Positions 54,815 to 64,000 of a DNA stretch of 64,000 bases are shown one piece after another. The position numbers and the translations under genes are program-made. The stretch spans positions 248,001 to 312,000 of the forward strand of contig NZ_JAUNEJ010000001.1 of the NCBI RefSeq assembly GCF_030525615.1, read 5' to 3'. The DNA comes from Cutibacterium sp. (lineage in GTDB: Bacteria > Actinomycetota > Actinomycetes > Propionibacteriales > Propionibacteriaceae). A model generated the notes under the pieces. The model was not told where the DNA came from and searched no databases. It was given only the letters and a program-made list of their open reading frames with translations. How positions within the stretch are numbered: position 1 is the stretch's first letter; the number at the start of each line of letters is the position of its first letter.

Positions 54815-56728
54815 TCACTGTCCAGATCTGGCGCTCAACCATAGACAGTCATAAGGGGCCAGCCGAAGATTCATCGGGGTGAGATCGTAGTCGAACCCGC
54901 TCAATAGCTCGGTGACGACATCGTCGAGCTCAGATCGCAAAGATTCCATCGGGAACCAGACCTCATGTTCACTGACGTTGTACAGCTCGATCATCCGGCC
55001 CTCCGGATGTGGTCGTCCCCACATGATGACCTTGCGGCTGGGAGAGGGCAGCACGACTGTCTCGACTGAGGCGTGGAACTCGGGGCTGCGACGTCGAGCA
55101 TTGATGGCGCGGCGTACCCCGCGCCAGATTCGACCCGCGACACTGTGGGGTTCGTCCTGAGCTTGCTCCACCAAAGACCAATCCATCGCCGGGCGATGAG
55201 CCCACCGGTTGTCGTCGCCATGATCGGGATCGCCCTGCCAATCGTCGTTGAGCATTCCGACCTCGTCGCCCATCCAGATGAGCGGCACGCCCCCGTAACC
55301 GAGAATCGCGGTGTGTAGCAGAACAATGCGGGCAATGGCGGCGTCGATGAGGGCCGGATCTTTGGCCTCTAGAGCGCTCTCCAACCCGGCCAAACTGGCC
55401 AGCGAGCCACTGATGTGGCTTTCCCCAGTCTCGGGGTTGTCCTGAAAGGTCAACCCACGGGCGAAAGATCCGGGGAAATCTCCGGAGTAGAACTGCGAGA
55501 GGAAGTGACGGTGGGCGACGGGGTCCAACCCGGTTTCGCGGGCGTCCGCGTCATCGATCACCCAACCGATGTCATCGTGACATCGTGCATAAGTGGCCCA
55601 GGTCGTGGTCGAGGGCTTGTCGGGAACCCGGCTCAATGCCGTTTCCATGAGACTCACATCGCGGGTGGCCAGGGAGTTCCACAGCTGCACCATGAGGCTG
55701 TTGTGGTAGGCCACATCCGACACTTTGCCCCAGTGGCGGCCCTGCCCCAAGTACTCAGTGAGGTCGCCCGGGCCGACAACCGTCTGGGTCTCGAAAGCCA
55801 CCGCAGGAGCGACGATTCGTATCGCCTGACGCAGCGACTGGGTGATGTCGTGAACCTGGGGAAGGTTCTGGCAGGTAGTACCGAGCTGTTTCCAGATGAA
55901 GGAGATGGTGTCTAGGCGGAAGACCTCAACTCCCCGGTTGGCGAGGGCGCACATGAGGTCGAGAAACTCACAAAAGACGTCGGGATTGGACCAGTTGAGA
56001 TCCCACTGGAACTCATTAAATGTCGTCCAGACCCAGCCGTGACAGTCATCGCTCCAAGTGAAATTGCCATGCGCAAAGTGAGGGAAAACCTCAGGGAGAT
56101 TCCTTTCCCAGCCGTCAACCTCCTGCTGAGTTTGCAGGATGTGGAAGTAATCCCGGTACTTCTGCTGACCGGCGCGAGCCCGCTGAGCCCATTCATGCTC
56201 GGCGGCGACGTGGTTGACGACCACATCCATGACCAAGGAGATCCCGTGGTTGCGCAGCGTAGCCGTCAGGGTGGAAAGGTCGTCGATCGTGCCCAGATCG
56301 GTGCGGATGGTGCGATGGTCAGCGACAGCGTAGCCGCCGTCATTGGCTCCTTGCCGTGGTGTCAGCAGGGGCATGAGGTGCAAGTATCGCACTCCCATCT
56401 CAGACAGATGATCCAGGTGATCGTTGATACCCGCGAGAGTGCCTGCGAAACGATCGGTGTAGGCGGTGTATCCGATCATGCATGGCTGTTGCAGCCAGTC
56501 GGGTTCCAGCAGCCGAGCCTCGTCGAGGCGCTTGAGATCCTCAGGGCGCTTTGCGATCCGGGTGAGAAGGATGTCGCGTATTCTTTGCAGGGTTTCGTCA
56601 GCGCGATCGCCATAAACCTTGCTCAGGCCAATCCATAGATCGGGTAGGTAACGGTCCCACCGGAGGTCGAAGGATTGTTGGGTGGACGGATCGAGGCTCA
56701 CGTTGGGGAGACTGTCGTCGGCGACCAT
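54815..56728 (-). CDS. Amylosucrase-like GH13 enzyme with altered acid/base residue
   Basis: A 637-residue protein that follows the GH13_4 amylosucrase pattern (glucan synthesis from sucrose) along its length: [64 protein letters not shown] with the nucleophile D273, and RCHDDIGW with D385 as transition-state stabiliser. But the general acid/base region, normally FKSEAIV, reads AFETQTVV: the catalytic glutamate (E328 in Neisseria enzyme) is Gln315 (codon CAG, 55784-55786 on the plus strand). In amylosucrase that substitution kills normal activity. TAGGCT on the minus strand (56740-56735) makes a leaderless start at ATG 56728. The gene has no sugar-gene neighbours. Confidence 0.85.
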   Translation of the reverse strand: MVADDSLPNVSLDPSTQQSFDLRWDRYLPDLWIGLSKVYGDRADETLQRIRDILLTRIAKRPEDLKRLDEARLLEPDWLQQPCMIGYTAYTDRFAGTLAGINDHLDHLSEMGVRYLHLMPLLTPRQGANDGGYAVADHRTIRTDLGTIDDLSTLTATLRNHGISLVMDVVVNHVAAEHEWAQRARAGQQKYRDYFHILQTQQEVDGWERNLPEVFPHFAHGNFTWSDDCHGWVWTTFNEFQWDLNWSNPDVFCEFLDLMCALANRGVEVFRLDTISFIWKQLGTTCQNLPQVHDITQSLRQAIRIVAPAVAFETQTVVGPGDLTEYLGQGRHWGKVSDVAYHNSLMVQLWNSLATRDVSLMETALSRVPDKPSTTTWATYARCHDDIGWVIDDADARETGLDPVAHRHFLSQFYSGDFPGSFARGLTFQDNPETGESHISGSLASLAGLESALEAKDPALIDAAIARIVLLHTAILGYGGVPLIWMGDEVGMLNDDWQGDPDHGDDNRWAHRPAMDWSLVEQAQDEPHSVAGRIWRGVRRAINARRRSPEFHASVETVVLPSPSRKVIMWGRPHPEGRMIELYNVSEHEVWFPMESLRSELDDVVTELLSGFDYDLTPMNLRLAPYDCLWLSARSGQ

Positions 56729-56734
56729 GATTCG

Positions 56735-56740
56735 AGCCTA
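56735..56740 (-). promoter_or_regulatory. Probable leaderless promoter of the amylosucrase-like gene
   Basis: TAGGCT on the minus strand, ending 7 bases before the ATG; no SD. Confidence 0.45.
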
Positions 56741-56856
56741 GTCGACCCGGGCGTAAGAACTGACGGTGCGGTCGCCCGACGTGAGGTGAACGCGGTGTCG
56801 TCGGGGCGTGAGAGACTGGAAATTGAGCCGGGCATTCCCGGCACCATCGTCGAGAC

Positions 56857-58704
56857 ATGAGGGAGCAGATGTCCGCGCCTCAGCCTGGCAGCACAGATCC
56901 AGCCGTCATTCGGAATTTCTGCATCATCGCACACATCGACCACGGCAAGTCGACCTTGGCCGACCGTATGCTGCAGATCACCGGTGTTCTTGACGAGCGC
57001 AGCGCTCGCGCTCAGTACCTAGACCGTATGGATATCGAGCGGGAACGCGGCATTACCATCAAGTCGCAGGCGGTGCGAATGCCATGGGAGGTCGATGACG
57101 TCACCTACATCCTCAATATGATCGACACTCCCGGTCACGTCGACTTCTCTTACGAGGTATCGCGGTCCCTGCAAGCCTGTGAGGGGGCGATTTTGCTCGT
57201 TGACGCAGCCCAGGGTATTGAGGCGCAGACCCTGGCCAATCTGTACTTGGCCTTGGAGGCCGACCTGGAGATCATTCCGGTCCTCAACAAGATTGATCTC
57301 CCAGGTGCCGAACCAGATCGCCACGCCGCTGAGATCGCCGGAATCATTGGGTGCGATGAGTCGGAGGTGCTGCGCGTCTCGGCGAAGACCGGTGACGGGG
57401 TTGATGATCTGCTCAACACCATCGTTGCCGAGGTGCCTGCCCCGGAAGGCGTGGCCGACGCCCCGGCCCGTGCCCTCATCTTCGACTCTGTGTATGACAC
57501 GTATCGCGGCGTTGTCACCTATGTTCGTGTCGTTGACGGCGAGCTGCGTCACCGCGAGAAGATCCGCATGATGAGTACCGGGGCTGCTCACGAGGTACTT
57601 GAAATCGGGGTCATCTCCCCGGAGATGGTTCCCGCTGCCGGGCTGTCGGTTGGGGAGGTCGGTTACCTCATAACCGGAGTGAAAGACGTCCGCCAGTCTC
57701 GAGTCGGTGACACCGTCACCAATGCTGCCAAGCCCTCCGAGAAGGACCTTGGTGGGTACCAGCATCCCAAACCAATGGTGTACGCGGGACTCTTTCCGAT
57801 TGACGCCAAGGACTTTCCGGACCTGCGCGACGCCCTCGACAAATTGCAGCTCAATGACGCCGCCCTCATCTACGAGCCGGAAACGTCGACGGCTCTGGGA
57901 TTCGGTTTCCGCGTCGGCTTCCTCGGTTTGTTGCATATGGAGATCGTGCGTGAGCGTCTGGAACGCGAGTTCGATCTTGACCTCATCTCGACGGCCCCGT
58001 CGGTGGTGCACCACGTCCTCATGGAGGACGGGTCGACGGTGACTGTCACCAATCCGTCGGAGTATCCGACCTCCGGGCGAATCGCCGAGGTGCGGGAGCC
58101 GATCGTCGACGCCACCATTCTGAGTCCCGCTGAGTACATCGGTGCCATCCTCGAGTTGTGTCAGCAGCGTCGCGGGGTTCAGCAGGGGCTGGAATATCTG
58201 TCTGCAGATCGCGTGGAAATCCGGTATCGCCTGCCGCTCTCGGAGATCGTTTTCGATTTCTTTGACCAGCTCAAGTCCCGCACCAAGGGTTACGCTTCGC
58301 TCGATTACCATGAAGCTGGCGAGCAAGCTGCTGATCTCGTCAAGGTCGATATCTTGCTCAATGGGGATCCGGTTGACGCGCTCAGCTCGATCGTCCACCG
58401 CGATAAGTCCTATTCCTATGGCGTCGCAATGGCTGCCAAGCTCAAGGAACTCATCCCGCGTCAGCAGTTCGAGGTGCCCATTCAGGCCGCGATCGGTGCC
58501 CGGGTTATTGCGCGCGAGACCATTCGCGCCGTCCGTAAGGATGTGCTGGCCAAGTGTTACGGCGGAGACATCTCCCGAAAACGCAAGTTGTTGGAGAAGC
58601 AGAAGGCCGGTAAGAAGCGGATGAAGGTGGTCGGCTCGGTCGAAGTGCCGCAGGAGGCCTTTGTGGCTGCTTTGCGTACCGGCGAGTCGACGGAGAAAAA
58701 GTGA
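56857..58704 (+). CDS. lepA: Elongation factor 4 (LepA)
   Basis: Ribosome-binding GTPase. The 615-residue protein has [20 protein letters not shown] (P-loop), [33 protein letters not shown], and LepA-specific C-terminal domain ending [23 protein letters not shown] 56857 is used; ATG 56869 has GGGAG only 4 bases upstream and is a serious alternative (611 residues). The end overlaps menC by GTGA. Confidence 0.95.
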   Translation: MREQMSAPQPGSTDPAVIRNFCIIAHIDHGKSTLADRMLQITGVLDERSARAQYLDRMDIERERGITIKSQAVRMPWEVDDVTYILNMIDTPGHVDFSYEVSRSLQACEGAILLVDAAQGIEAQTLANLYLALEADLEIIPVLNKIDLPGAEPDRHAAEIAGIIGCDESEVLRVSAKTGDGVDDLLNTIVAEVPAPEGVADAPARALIFDSVYDTYRGVVTYVRVVDGELRHREKIRMMSTGAAHEVLEIGVISPEMVPAAGLSVGEVGYLITGVKDVRQSRVGDTVTNAAKPSEKDLGGYQHPKPMVYAGLFPIDAKDFPDLRDALDKLQLNDAALIYEPETSTALGFGFRVGFLGLLHMEIVRERLEREFDLDLISTAPSVVHHVLMEDGSTVTVTNPSEYPTSGRIAEVREPIVDATILSPAEYIGAILELCQQRRGVQQGLEYLSADRVEIRYRLPLSEIVFDFFDQLKSRTKGYASLDYHEAGEQAADLVKVDILLNGDPVDALSSIVHRDKSYSYGVAMAAKLKELIPRQQFEVPIQAAIGARVIARETIRAVRKDVLAKCYGGDISRKRKLLEKQKAGKKRMKVVGSVEVPQEAFVAALRTGESTEKK

Positions 58705-59711
58705 GTTCCCAGCTGAGAGCCCATCGGATGCAGGTTCCGCCGCAGCTTGCTGACTGCGGAATCGACCAGATGGTTGCCTTCACGGTGCCGCTGACGGTGA
58801 TGTTCCGTGGCATTGAGGTGCGGGAGGGAACCCTCATGCACGGTCCGGAAGGGTGGGGAGAGTGGTCCCCGTTCTGGGATTACGGCCCGGTTGAGTCTGC
58901 TGCCTGGCTGCGCGCCGGGATTGAGGGTGCCACCCAACCGGTACCGCCGACTCGACGAGATCACATCCCGGTGAACGTTACCATTCCGGTTGTCGGCCCC
59001 GATCGGGCCCGGACAATGGCGGCCGAGTCGGCCTGCACCACTGCCAAGGTCAAGGTTGCTGATCCTCGCAGCGAGCTACGCGACGACTGTCGACGGGTCG
59101 CCGCAGTACGCCAGGCCATGCCAGGTGGCCGGATTCGGGTAGACGCAAACGGCGCTTGGGACGTCGAGACGGCGGTGCGGGCTATCGGCGAACTTGACGC
59201 CGCTGCTGAGGGATTGGAATATGTCGAGCAGCCTTGTCCCCAGGTTGACCAGCTGGCGCAAGTGCGGCGCCAAGTGAAGGTCCCAATAGCAGCAGACGAA
59301 TCGGTGCGCCGTGCCGAGGACCCGGTTGCGGTCGCACGAGCCGGAGCAGCCGATCTCATTATCGTCAAGGTCCAGCCGCTGGCCGGTATCTCGCGAGTCC
59401 TTGAGGTCATCGACGCTGCCGGGTTGCCAGTCGTTGTCTCCTCGGCCCTGGACACCAGCGTTGGTATTGGACTGGCGACCTATCTGGCCGCTGCCTTGCC
59501 CAGCCTCGATCATGCCTGCGGCCTAGGAACCCTAAGGCTTTTCGACGGTGACGTCAGTGATTCACCGCTGATACCTGTCGATGGTTACCTGACACCGCAG
59601 CGCGCCGTGGTTGACGTCGAGGCTGACAATCCCGACGATGATCTGTGCTTGAGATGGGCTAAGCGTCTGGATCTGACCTTGGCTGCATTGGCCGACGTGG
59701 AACGGAGATAA
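58701..59711 (+). CDS. menC: o-Succinylbenzoate synthase
   Basis: Enolase-superfamily dehydratase in menaquinone synthesis. The 336-residue protein shows the catalytic lysines in AKVKVAD and [10 protein letters not shown], and metal ligands in [16 protein letters not shown] and [10 protein letters not shown]. Its GTG overlaps the lepA stop, so expression is coupled to lepA; menD follows after 4 bases. Length is normal. Confidence 0.92.
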   Translation: MSSQLRAHRMQVPPQLADCGIDQMVAFTVPLTVMFRGIEVREGTLMHGPEGWGEWSPFWDYGPVESAAWLRAGIEGATQPVPPTRRDHIPVNVTIPVVGPDRARTMAAESACTTAKVKVADPRSELRDDCRRVAAVRQAMPGGRIRVDANGAWDVETAVRAIGELDAAAEGLEYVEQPCPQVDQLAQVRRQVKVPIAADESVRRAEDPVAVARAGAADLIIVKVQPLAGISRVLEVIDAAGLPVVVSSALDTSVGIGLATYLAAALPSLDHACGLGTLRLFDGDVSDSPLIPVDGYLTPQRAVVDVEADNPDDDLCLRWAKRLDLTLAALADVERR

Positions 59712-59715
59712 GGCT

Positions 59716-61260
59716 GTGAACTCCTCCACCGCAGTGGCCCGACGACTGGTGAATGCCCTTGTCGGAGCCGGGGTCGAAGATGTCGTCTACTGTCCCGGAT
59801 CGCGCGACGCCCCCCTTGGTTACGCTCTTGCTGACGCCGAAACAGCACGGTGGTTACGGGTTCATGTTCGCCTCGACGAACGTTCTGCCGGATTCGTCGC
59901 CCTGGGACTGTCACGAGCTTCGATTCTGGAAGGACTGTGGCGCCCAGCTGTCGTCGTGACAACCTCCGGGACAGCGGTGGCCAACCTGCACCCAGCAGTG
60001 TTGGAGGCCGATGCCAGCGGGGTTCCGCTCATCGTGTGTTCTGCTGATCGTCCCCACGAGATGTGGCAGACCGGCGCGAACCAGACCACCACCCAGGAAG
60101 GCATCTACGGGACGGCACCAAGGTTTTTCGGTGCCATTCCTGCCGGTTATCCCGCCGACGACCGTCTCGACGGACTTGTGTTTCGCGCTGTCACGGCTGC
60201 CAGCGGGGCACTGTCGGCGGACCCTGGCCCGGTCCATCTCAATGTCGGATTCCGAGACCCACTTGTCCCAGACAAGCCGTGGCATTGTGTCGCGCCCCAG
60301 CCCCGAATCGTTGACAACCTCGTCAGGACGTCAACCGAGGTCGCTATGCCTTCCCGCACTGTTGTCGTCGCTGGTGACGGTGCCGGTCGTGGCGCAGTTA
60401 CCGTCGCTGAGGAGGGCTGCTGGCCACTTCTCGCTGAGCCGACCTCTGGGGCACGAGTGGGGGATAACGCGCTCACTGACTACCAAGGTGTGCTCGGAAC
60501 TGATTTGGCTGATGAGGTTGAGGCCGTTCTTGTTTTCGGCCATCCCACCTTGTCGCGTCCTGTCACACAGCTGCTGGCCAACCACCCCGTCACCGTCGTT
60601 ACTGACCGCTGCCGGTGGACTGACGTCGCTGGTGGTGCCCGAGTTGTCCCTGGATCCGCCACTGTGCGCTCCATCGCCCGGGACGAGGAATGGCTGGCCA
60701 GGTGGAAACACGCCGACTCTCCTTCGTTCGTCACCCGGAAAGACGAGATCTGCGCGGCTATCTGGGCCGACGCCTGTCGCGGGGAGGGGCCGCTTCTTGT
60801 GCTCGGTGCCTCTGCCGTCATTCGTTCCTTCGACCGGTGTGCTGTCCCCGGCCAGCGAGGACCGGTAGCGATCGCCAACCGTGGACTGGCCGGTATCGAC
60901 GGCACCATCTCGACCGGTGTAGGCCTGCATATGGGGCTGGGGATGCCGGTGCGAGTCGTCGTCGGAGACCTCACCGCTGCCCACGACGCGACTGCTCTCC
61001 TCAGGGGAGCCGCAGAACGCGATGTCGATGTCCAAGCCGTCGTGCTCAATGACGCTGGGGGAGCGATTTTCGCCGGCTTGGAACATGCTGCTGCTCCTCG
61101 TCCGGTCTTGGAGAGGTTCTTTCTTACCCCTCAGCAGCTCGATCTGGAGGGGTTGGCGAAGGCCGTGGGGGCCAGCTATCGTCGCGTCGACACTACGGAT
61201 TTTCTGGCTGAACCTGTGTGTGGACGCAGCATTGTCGAGGTGACATTGCCCCGGGTCTGA
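59716..61260 (+). CDS. menD: SEPHCHC synthase (MenD)
   Basis: Thiamine-diphosphate enzyme making SEPHCHC from isochorismate and 2-oxoglutarate. The 514-residue protein has [64 protein letters not shown], and the ThDP-binding [17 protein letters not shown] with [13 protein letters not shown] 59716 follows GGAGATAAG. It is directly downstream of menC and converges on menF. Confidence 0.95.
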   Translation: MNSSTAVARRLVNALVGAGVEDVVYCPGSRDAPLGYALADAETARWLRVHVRLDERSAGFVALGLSRASILEGLWRPAVVVTTSGTAVANLHPAVLEADASGVPLIVCSADRPHEMWQTGANQTTTQEGIYGTAPRFFGAIPAGYPADDRLDGLVFRAVTAASGALSADPGPVHLNVGFRDPLVPDKPWHCVAPQPRIVDNLVRTSTEVAMPSRTVVVAGDGAGRGAVTVAEEGCWPLLAEPTSGARVGDNALTDYQGVLGTDLADEVEAVLVFGHPTLSRPVTQLLANHPVTVVTDRCRWTDVAGGARVVPGSATVRSIARDEEWLARWKHADSPSFVTRKDEICAAIWADACRGEGPLLVLGASAVIRSFDRCAVPGQRGPVAIANRGLAGIDGTISTGVGLHMGLGMPVRVVVGDLTAAHDATALLRGAAERDVDVQAVVLNDAGGAIFAGLEHAAAPRPVLERFFLTPQQLDLEGLAKAVGASYRRVDTTDFLAEPVCGRSIVEVTLPRV

Positions 61261-61289
61261 AGCCTCGACGGCCTCTCAGCTCCAGCTTT

Positions 61290-62594
61290 TTAACCCTCCA
61301 GGACCGACTTGAAGGCCTCCATCTTGGCCCCGGTCTCAATCCACTCCTTGTCCGGGTCGGAGCTGGGCATGATTCCAGCGCCAGCATGGACCCGCACAGA
61401 TCGGTTGTCGTTAGAGAACTGGCCGCAGCGTAGAGCCAAAGCCCACTGGCCGGAGCCGTCTGGCGACATCCAGCCGACAGGCCCGGCGAACCGCCCGCGG
61501 TCGACGACCTCGGTCTGCTCAATGAACTGGTAGGCGAGTTCTCGTGGAGTGCCGCATACCGCTGCCGTGGGATGGATGACATCGACGATCTGGGCAGCGT
61601 TCGTCGTGCCGACCCTCGCGGTGATGTCGGTGGCCAGGTGGGTGACATTGGGCAGTTCCAACAGGAAGGGGCCTCGAACCGCAGGATCAGACAGTCCCGC
61701 CTCGGCTAATCGTCGGGTCACCGAAGTAACCGCGAGCTCATGCTCACGATGTTCCTTGGGGTCTTGCAGCAACTCATGAGACCAGGATGGCTTGCGAGTG
61801 CCGGCAAGTACCCGACACCGGAACAGGCCGTCGCGGCAGTCGACGAGCAGTTCTGGAGTTGCCCCAACAAGACCATCGTGGCAGTAAGTCCAGCAGCCAC
61901 TGAACTTCTCCGAGAGTCTGGCAGCGACAAGTCCGCGATTCATCGGGGCAGACGCCTGGATGGTCACTGACCGGGAGAGCACCACTTTTTCCAAGTCCGA
62001 GTCCTCAGACAGCCGGGTGGTCGCGGAGGCGACGGCTTGCCGCCAGTGGTCGGCGTCAAGGTCGGGAAGCTGGGTGTCAATGACTGGCAGGTCGGAATCA
62101 TCACCGCGTACCAGGGCGGATTGTGCACCAAAGACGAGGGTGGGCTCGCCCAAGTGATGACGTACGAGGAGGACAGCGGGGACGACGAGGAATCCCTCCT
62201 CGTCACGGGAAAACGGGAAAGAACCGAAAGCTACCGGAGCTGAGCCAGGGTGTTCAGCAACCCACGACGAATAGGCCTGGTATGCGTTCTGGACGGCACC
62301 ATGGCCGTGTGCGGTGAAACGGGCTTGCTCTCCCCAACCGACCATAGCTGGAGCGTCGTCGGTGTCGGGGGCCACCCATATCCATGGCTCTGCCTCCGGC
62401 GGGCAGTAGCGACGCGCCGCGTTCAACCATCGAGCCCCACTTGCAGCGGACAGGTCGAGATCGCAGGACAAGGTGTGCACGAGGGGAAATGCTACTCCGG
62501 ACGCGTCGTCAGGCCGTGTAATCGCCGTGGAGCCAGCACTTGGGATTGCGACGGTAGATACGCCTGAGTCATCGCATCCACGCAGATCCATCAT
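61290..62594 (-). CDS. menF: Isochorismate synthase
   Basis: Chorismate-binding enzyme, 434 residues. The C-terminal half carries the family motifs: LEKVVLSRSVTI, GATPELLVDCRDG, VLAGTRKPSWSHELL, LPNVTHLATDI, HPTAAVCGTPRELA and GPVGWMSPDGSG. The first 150 residues are more variable. The ATG at 62594 overlaps the menE 3' end by 26 bases, so it is translationally coupled to menE. It starts menaquinone synthesis from chorismate. Confidence 0.9.
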   Translation of the reverse strand: MMDLRGCDDSGVSTVAIPSAGSTAITRPDDASGVAFPLVHTLSCDLDLSAASGARWLNAARRYCPPEAEPWIWVAPDTDDAPAMVGWGEQARFTAHGHGAVQNAYQAYSSWVAEHPGSAPVAFGSFPFSRDEEGFLVVPAVLLVRHHLGEPTLVFGAQSALVRGDDSDLPVIDTQLPDLDADHWRQAVASATTRLSEDSDLEKVVLSRSVTIQASAPMNRGLVAARLSEKFSGCWTYCHDGLVGATPELLVDCRDGLFRCRVLAGTRKPSWSHELLQDPKEHREHELAVTSVTRRLAEAGLSDPAVRGPFLLELPNVTHLATDITARVGTTNAAQIVDVIHPTAAVCGTPRELAYQFIEQTEVVDRGRFAGPVGWMSPDGSGQWALALRCGQFSNDNRSVRVHAGAGIMPSSDPDKEWIETGAKMEAFKSVLEG

Positions 62595-63735
62595 CCCTGG
62601 CCTGCTGAGCCAGACTGCGCACCTTGAGTCGATCTACCTTTCCGGAAGCCAGCATGGGAATAGCTTCAGCTGACACGACGACCTGAGGACGTAATTCGCG
62701 GGGCAGATCGACGGCCTCCCGGATGTGCTCTGGATTCCGACAGCCGGTGACAACTGCGGTGACGACCTGACCCCACCGCTGATCGGGCAGACCGACGACG
62801 ACGCAGTTCTTGACCAACCCGGTTGCAGTTACTGCGCGGGCCACGTGGTCAGGGGAGATCTTGAGCCCACCGGAGACGATGAGGTCGTCGACGCGACCCT
62901 CGACGACGAGACGACCGTCCTGCCAGTGGGCGATATCCCCGGTGAGGTACCAATCTCCGGTCGGACCTTCGTCGAGATACCCCGACATCACCATAGGGCC
63001 AGACAGTGACACCCGACCGTCCTCGTTCAGACGCACCTTCACACCGTCGAGGGGAATGCCGTCATAGACGCACCCGCCGCAGGTCTCGCTCATTCCATAG
63101 GTCAGTACGATCGGTATTCCAGCCGCACGCGCTTCGGCAATGAGTTGCGTGGGGGTCGCGGCACCCCCGACGAGAATTGCTGAACACCGTGTCAAAGCTT
63201 CACGAGCGGCTGGGTCAGTCATGCAATCGGTCAACTGGGTTGGAACCAAGGACAGATATACGCGAGCGGCTGGGTCCTTGTGTACCGCGTCGTCGATGGC
63301 GTCAGCCAGGGATTGAGGCGTCACCTTTCCCTCGACGACGACTACCGGGCGATCCCCGACTGCAGCTCTGGCAACCACCTGAAGTCCGGCAATGTGGTTG
63401 GGAGGAAGGGCGAGAACCCAAGTCCCGGACCCGCCAAGTCGTGCGTCTGTGGCGTGGATGGATGACAGCAGCTGAGAAGCTGAGATACCTACCAGACGCC
63501 CATGGGCAGAGGTCGACCCAGAGGTGCGCATGACCAGCCCGACCTCATCAGGCAGGAATATCGTCCGTCTCTCGACATCCTCGAGGGCAGCCACAGGGTT
63601 CTCATCGCCCCCGGCTGGCACGAGAACTGATCGCGTCGAACCATGGAACAAACGCGTCAAGCGCTCGGTCAACCAGTCGATGTCTGCTTGGGTGCGTTCT
63701 ACCCGGACGACGTGCAGTCGTGCGGTTTCGGCCAT
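62569..63735 (-). CDS. menE: o-Succinylbenzoate-CoA ligase
   Basis: AMP-forming ligase, 388 residues, with the P-loop-like MRTSGSTSAHGRLVGIS, LPPNHIAGLQVV, TYGMSETCGG, GDWYLTGDIAHW and the C-terminal KISPDHVARAVT and ASGKVDRLK (catalytic lysine). ATG 63735 is preceded by AGGAGG at ideal spacing. It lies between menB (upstream, 39 bases away) and menF, forming a menB-menE-menF unit on the minus strand. Confidence 0.93.
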   Translation of the reverse strand: MAETARLHVVRVERTQADIDWLTERLTRLFHGSTRSVLVPAGGDENPVAALEDVERRTIFLPDEVGLVMRTSGSTSAHGRLVGISASQLLSSIHATDARLGGSGTWVLALPPNHIAGLQVVARAAVGDRPVVVVEGKVTPQSLADAIDDAVHKDPAARVYLSLVPTQLTDCMTDPAAREALTRCSAILVGGAATPTQLIAEARAAGIPIVLTYGMSETCGGCVYDGIPLDGVKVRLNEDGRVSLSGPMVMSGYLDEGPTGDWYLTGDIAHWQDGRLVVEGRVDDLIVSGGLKISPDHVARAVTATGLVKNCVVVGLPDQRWGQVVTAVVTGCRNPEHIREAVDLPRELRPQVVVSAEAIPMLASGKVDRLKVRSLAQQARDDGSAWMR

Positions 63736-63774
63736 CGGTCCTCCTGAGGGGTTGTCGCGTTCAGAGGTGAGGAG

Positions 63775-64000
63775 TCAGAAGTAATACGGGTAGGCGGACC
63801 AGTCAGGGGAGCGGTGCTCAAGGAAGGCGTCGCGACCCTCCTGAGCCTCCTCGGTCATGTACGCCATGCGCGTCGCTTCCCCGGCAAAGGCTTGCTGTCC
63901 CGCAATACCGTCGTCAACCATGTTGAAGGCGTATTTGAGCATCCGAATGGCCTGCGGCGATTTTCCGGCAATCGTCAACCCCCACTCGATGGCGGTGTTC
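63775..64000 (-). CDS. menB: 1,4-Dihydroxy-2-naphthoyl-CoA synthase, partial
   Basis: The C-terminal 74 residues of a crotonase-fold MenB, cut by the window end. The visible part includes IAGKSPQAIRMLKYAFN, GQQAFAGEATRMAYMTEEAQ and EGRDAFLEHRSPDWSAYPYYF. It converts OSB-CoA to DHNA-CoA. Its 5' end lies beyond 64000. First gene seen of the minus-strand men unit. Confidence 0.9.
   Translation of the reverse strand, partial: NTAIEWGLTIAGKSPQAIRMLKYAFNMVDDGIAGQQAFAGEATRMAYMTEEAQEGRDAFLEHRSPDWSAYPYYF

Overview
The window reads as a contiguous stretch of a moderately GC-rich actinobacterial chromosome, most likely Cutibacterium (C. acnes or a close relative). That assignment rests on gene order and protein style: uvrC-rapZ-yvcK-whiA, gap-pgk-tpiA-secG, rplU-rpmA-obg-proBA-nadD-rsfS, lepA and a men cluster, with RbpA, DUF4233, DUF4192 and an Rv2419c-like phosphatase. 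It is an inference; no database was searched.

Layout. 1-2574: AT-richer left edge with the 3' part of a YcaO cyclodehydratase gene and an MFS exporter, apparently the end of a RiPP (azole peptide) locus. 2629-2889: a small doubtful ORF and the junction to core DNA. 2890-7816: uvrC-rapZ-yvcK-whiA. 8026-13840: glycolytic gap-pgk-tpiA, then secG, rbpA, folC and DUF4233. 13873-20804: ndk, radical-SAM/DUF2344 pair, RNase E/G with a long structured leader, ribosomal proteins L21 and L27. 21064-24207: a small membrane protein, then a TetR regulator with an obvious operator array and its MFS efflux partner. 24308-30090: obg-proB, proA, an overlooked 40-codon membrane-peptide gene, nadD, rsfS, phosphatase. 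30254-38376: accessory block that starts right after two identical tRNA-Ala genes and holds short tandem repeats, a lipoprotein gene with a frame-breaking poly-A tract, glpT, scars of two insertion sequences, and a type III restriction-modification system whose mod gene is split at a run of eight G. 38455-39987: TPP riboswitch and thiM-thiE. 40124-42831: lactate dehydrogenase and malic enzyme. 42942-45474: DUF4352-like protein, DUF4192 and a VIT-family transporter. 45618-54301: leuS, comEA-comEC, a helicase, holA. 54423-58704: rpsT, an amylosucrase-like enzyme lacking its catalytic acid/base, lepA. 58701-64000: menaquinone genes menC-menD converging on menF-menE-menB (menB runs off the end).

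The most interesting points are (i) the type III mod gene, which one extra G would restore to a full-length frame, a classic phase-variation design; (ii) the Glu-to-Gln change at the acid/base position of an otherwise canonical amylosucrase; (iii) the 40-aa membrane peptide translationally coupled to nadD; (iv) a recurrent TANNNT hexamer 7-9 bases before start codons without Shine-Dalgarno sequences, indicating many leaderless mRNAs; and (v) paired DnaA boxes upstream of comEA and of the DUF4192 gene. The type III system, IS scars and RiPP edge are the accessory parts; the rest is ordinary housekeeping DNA.
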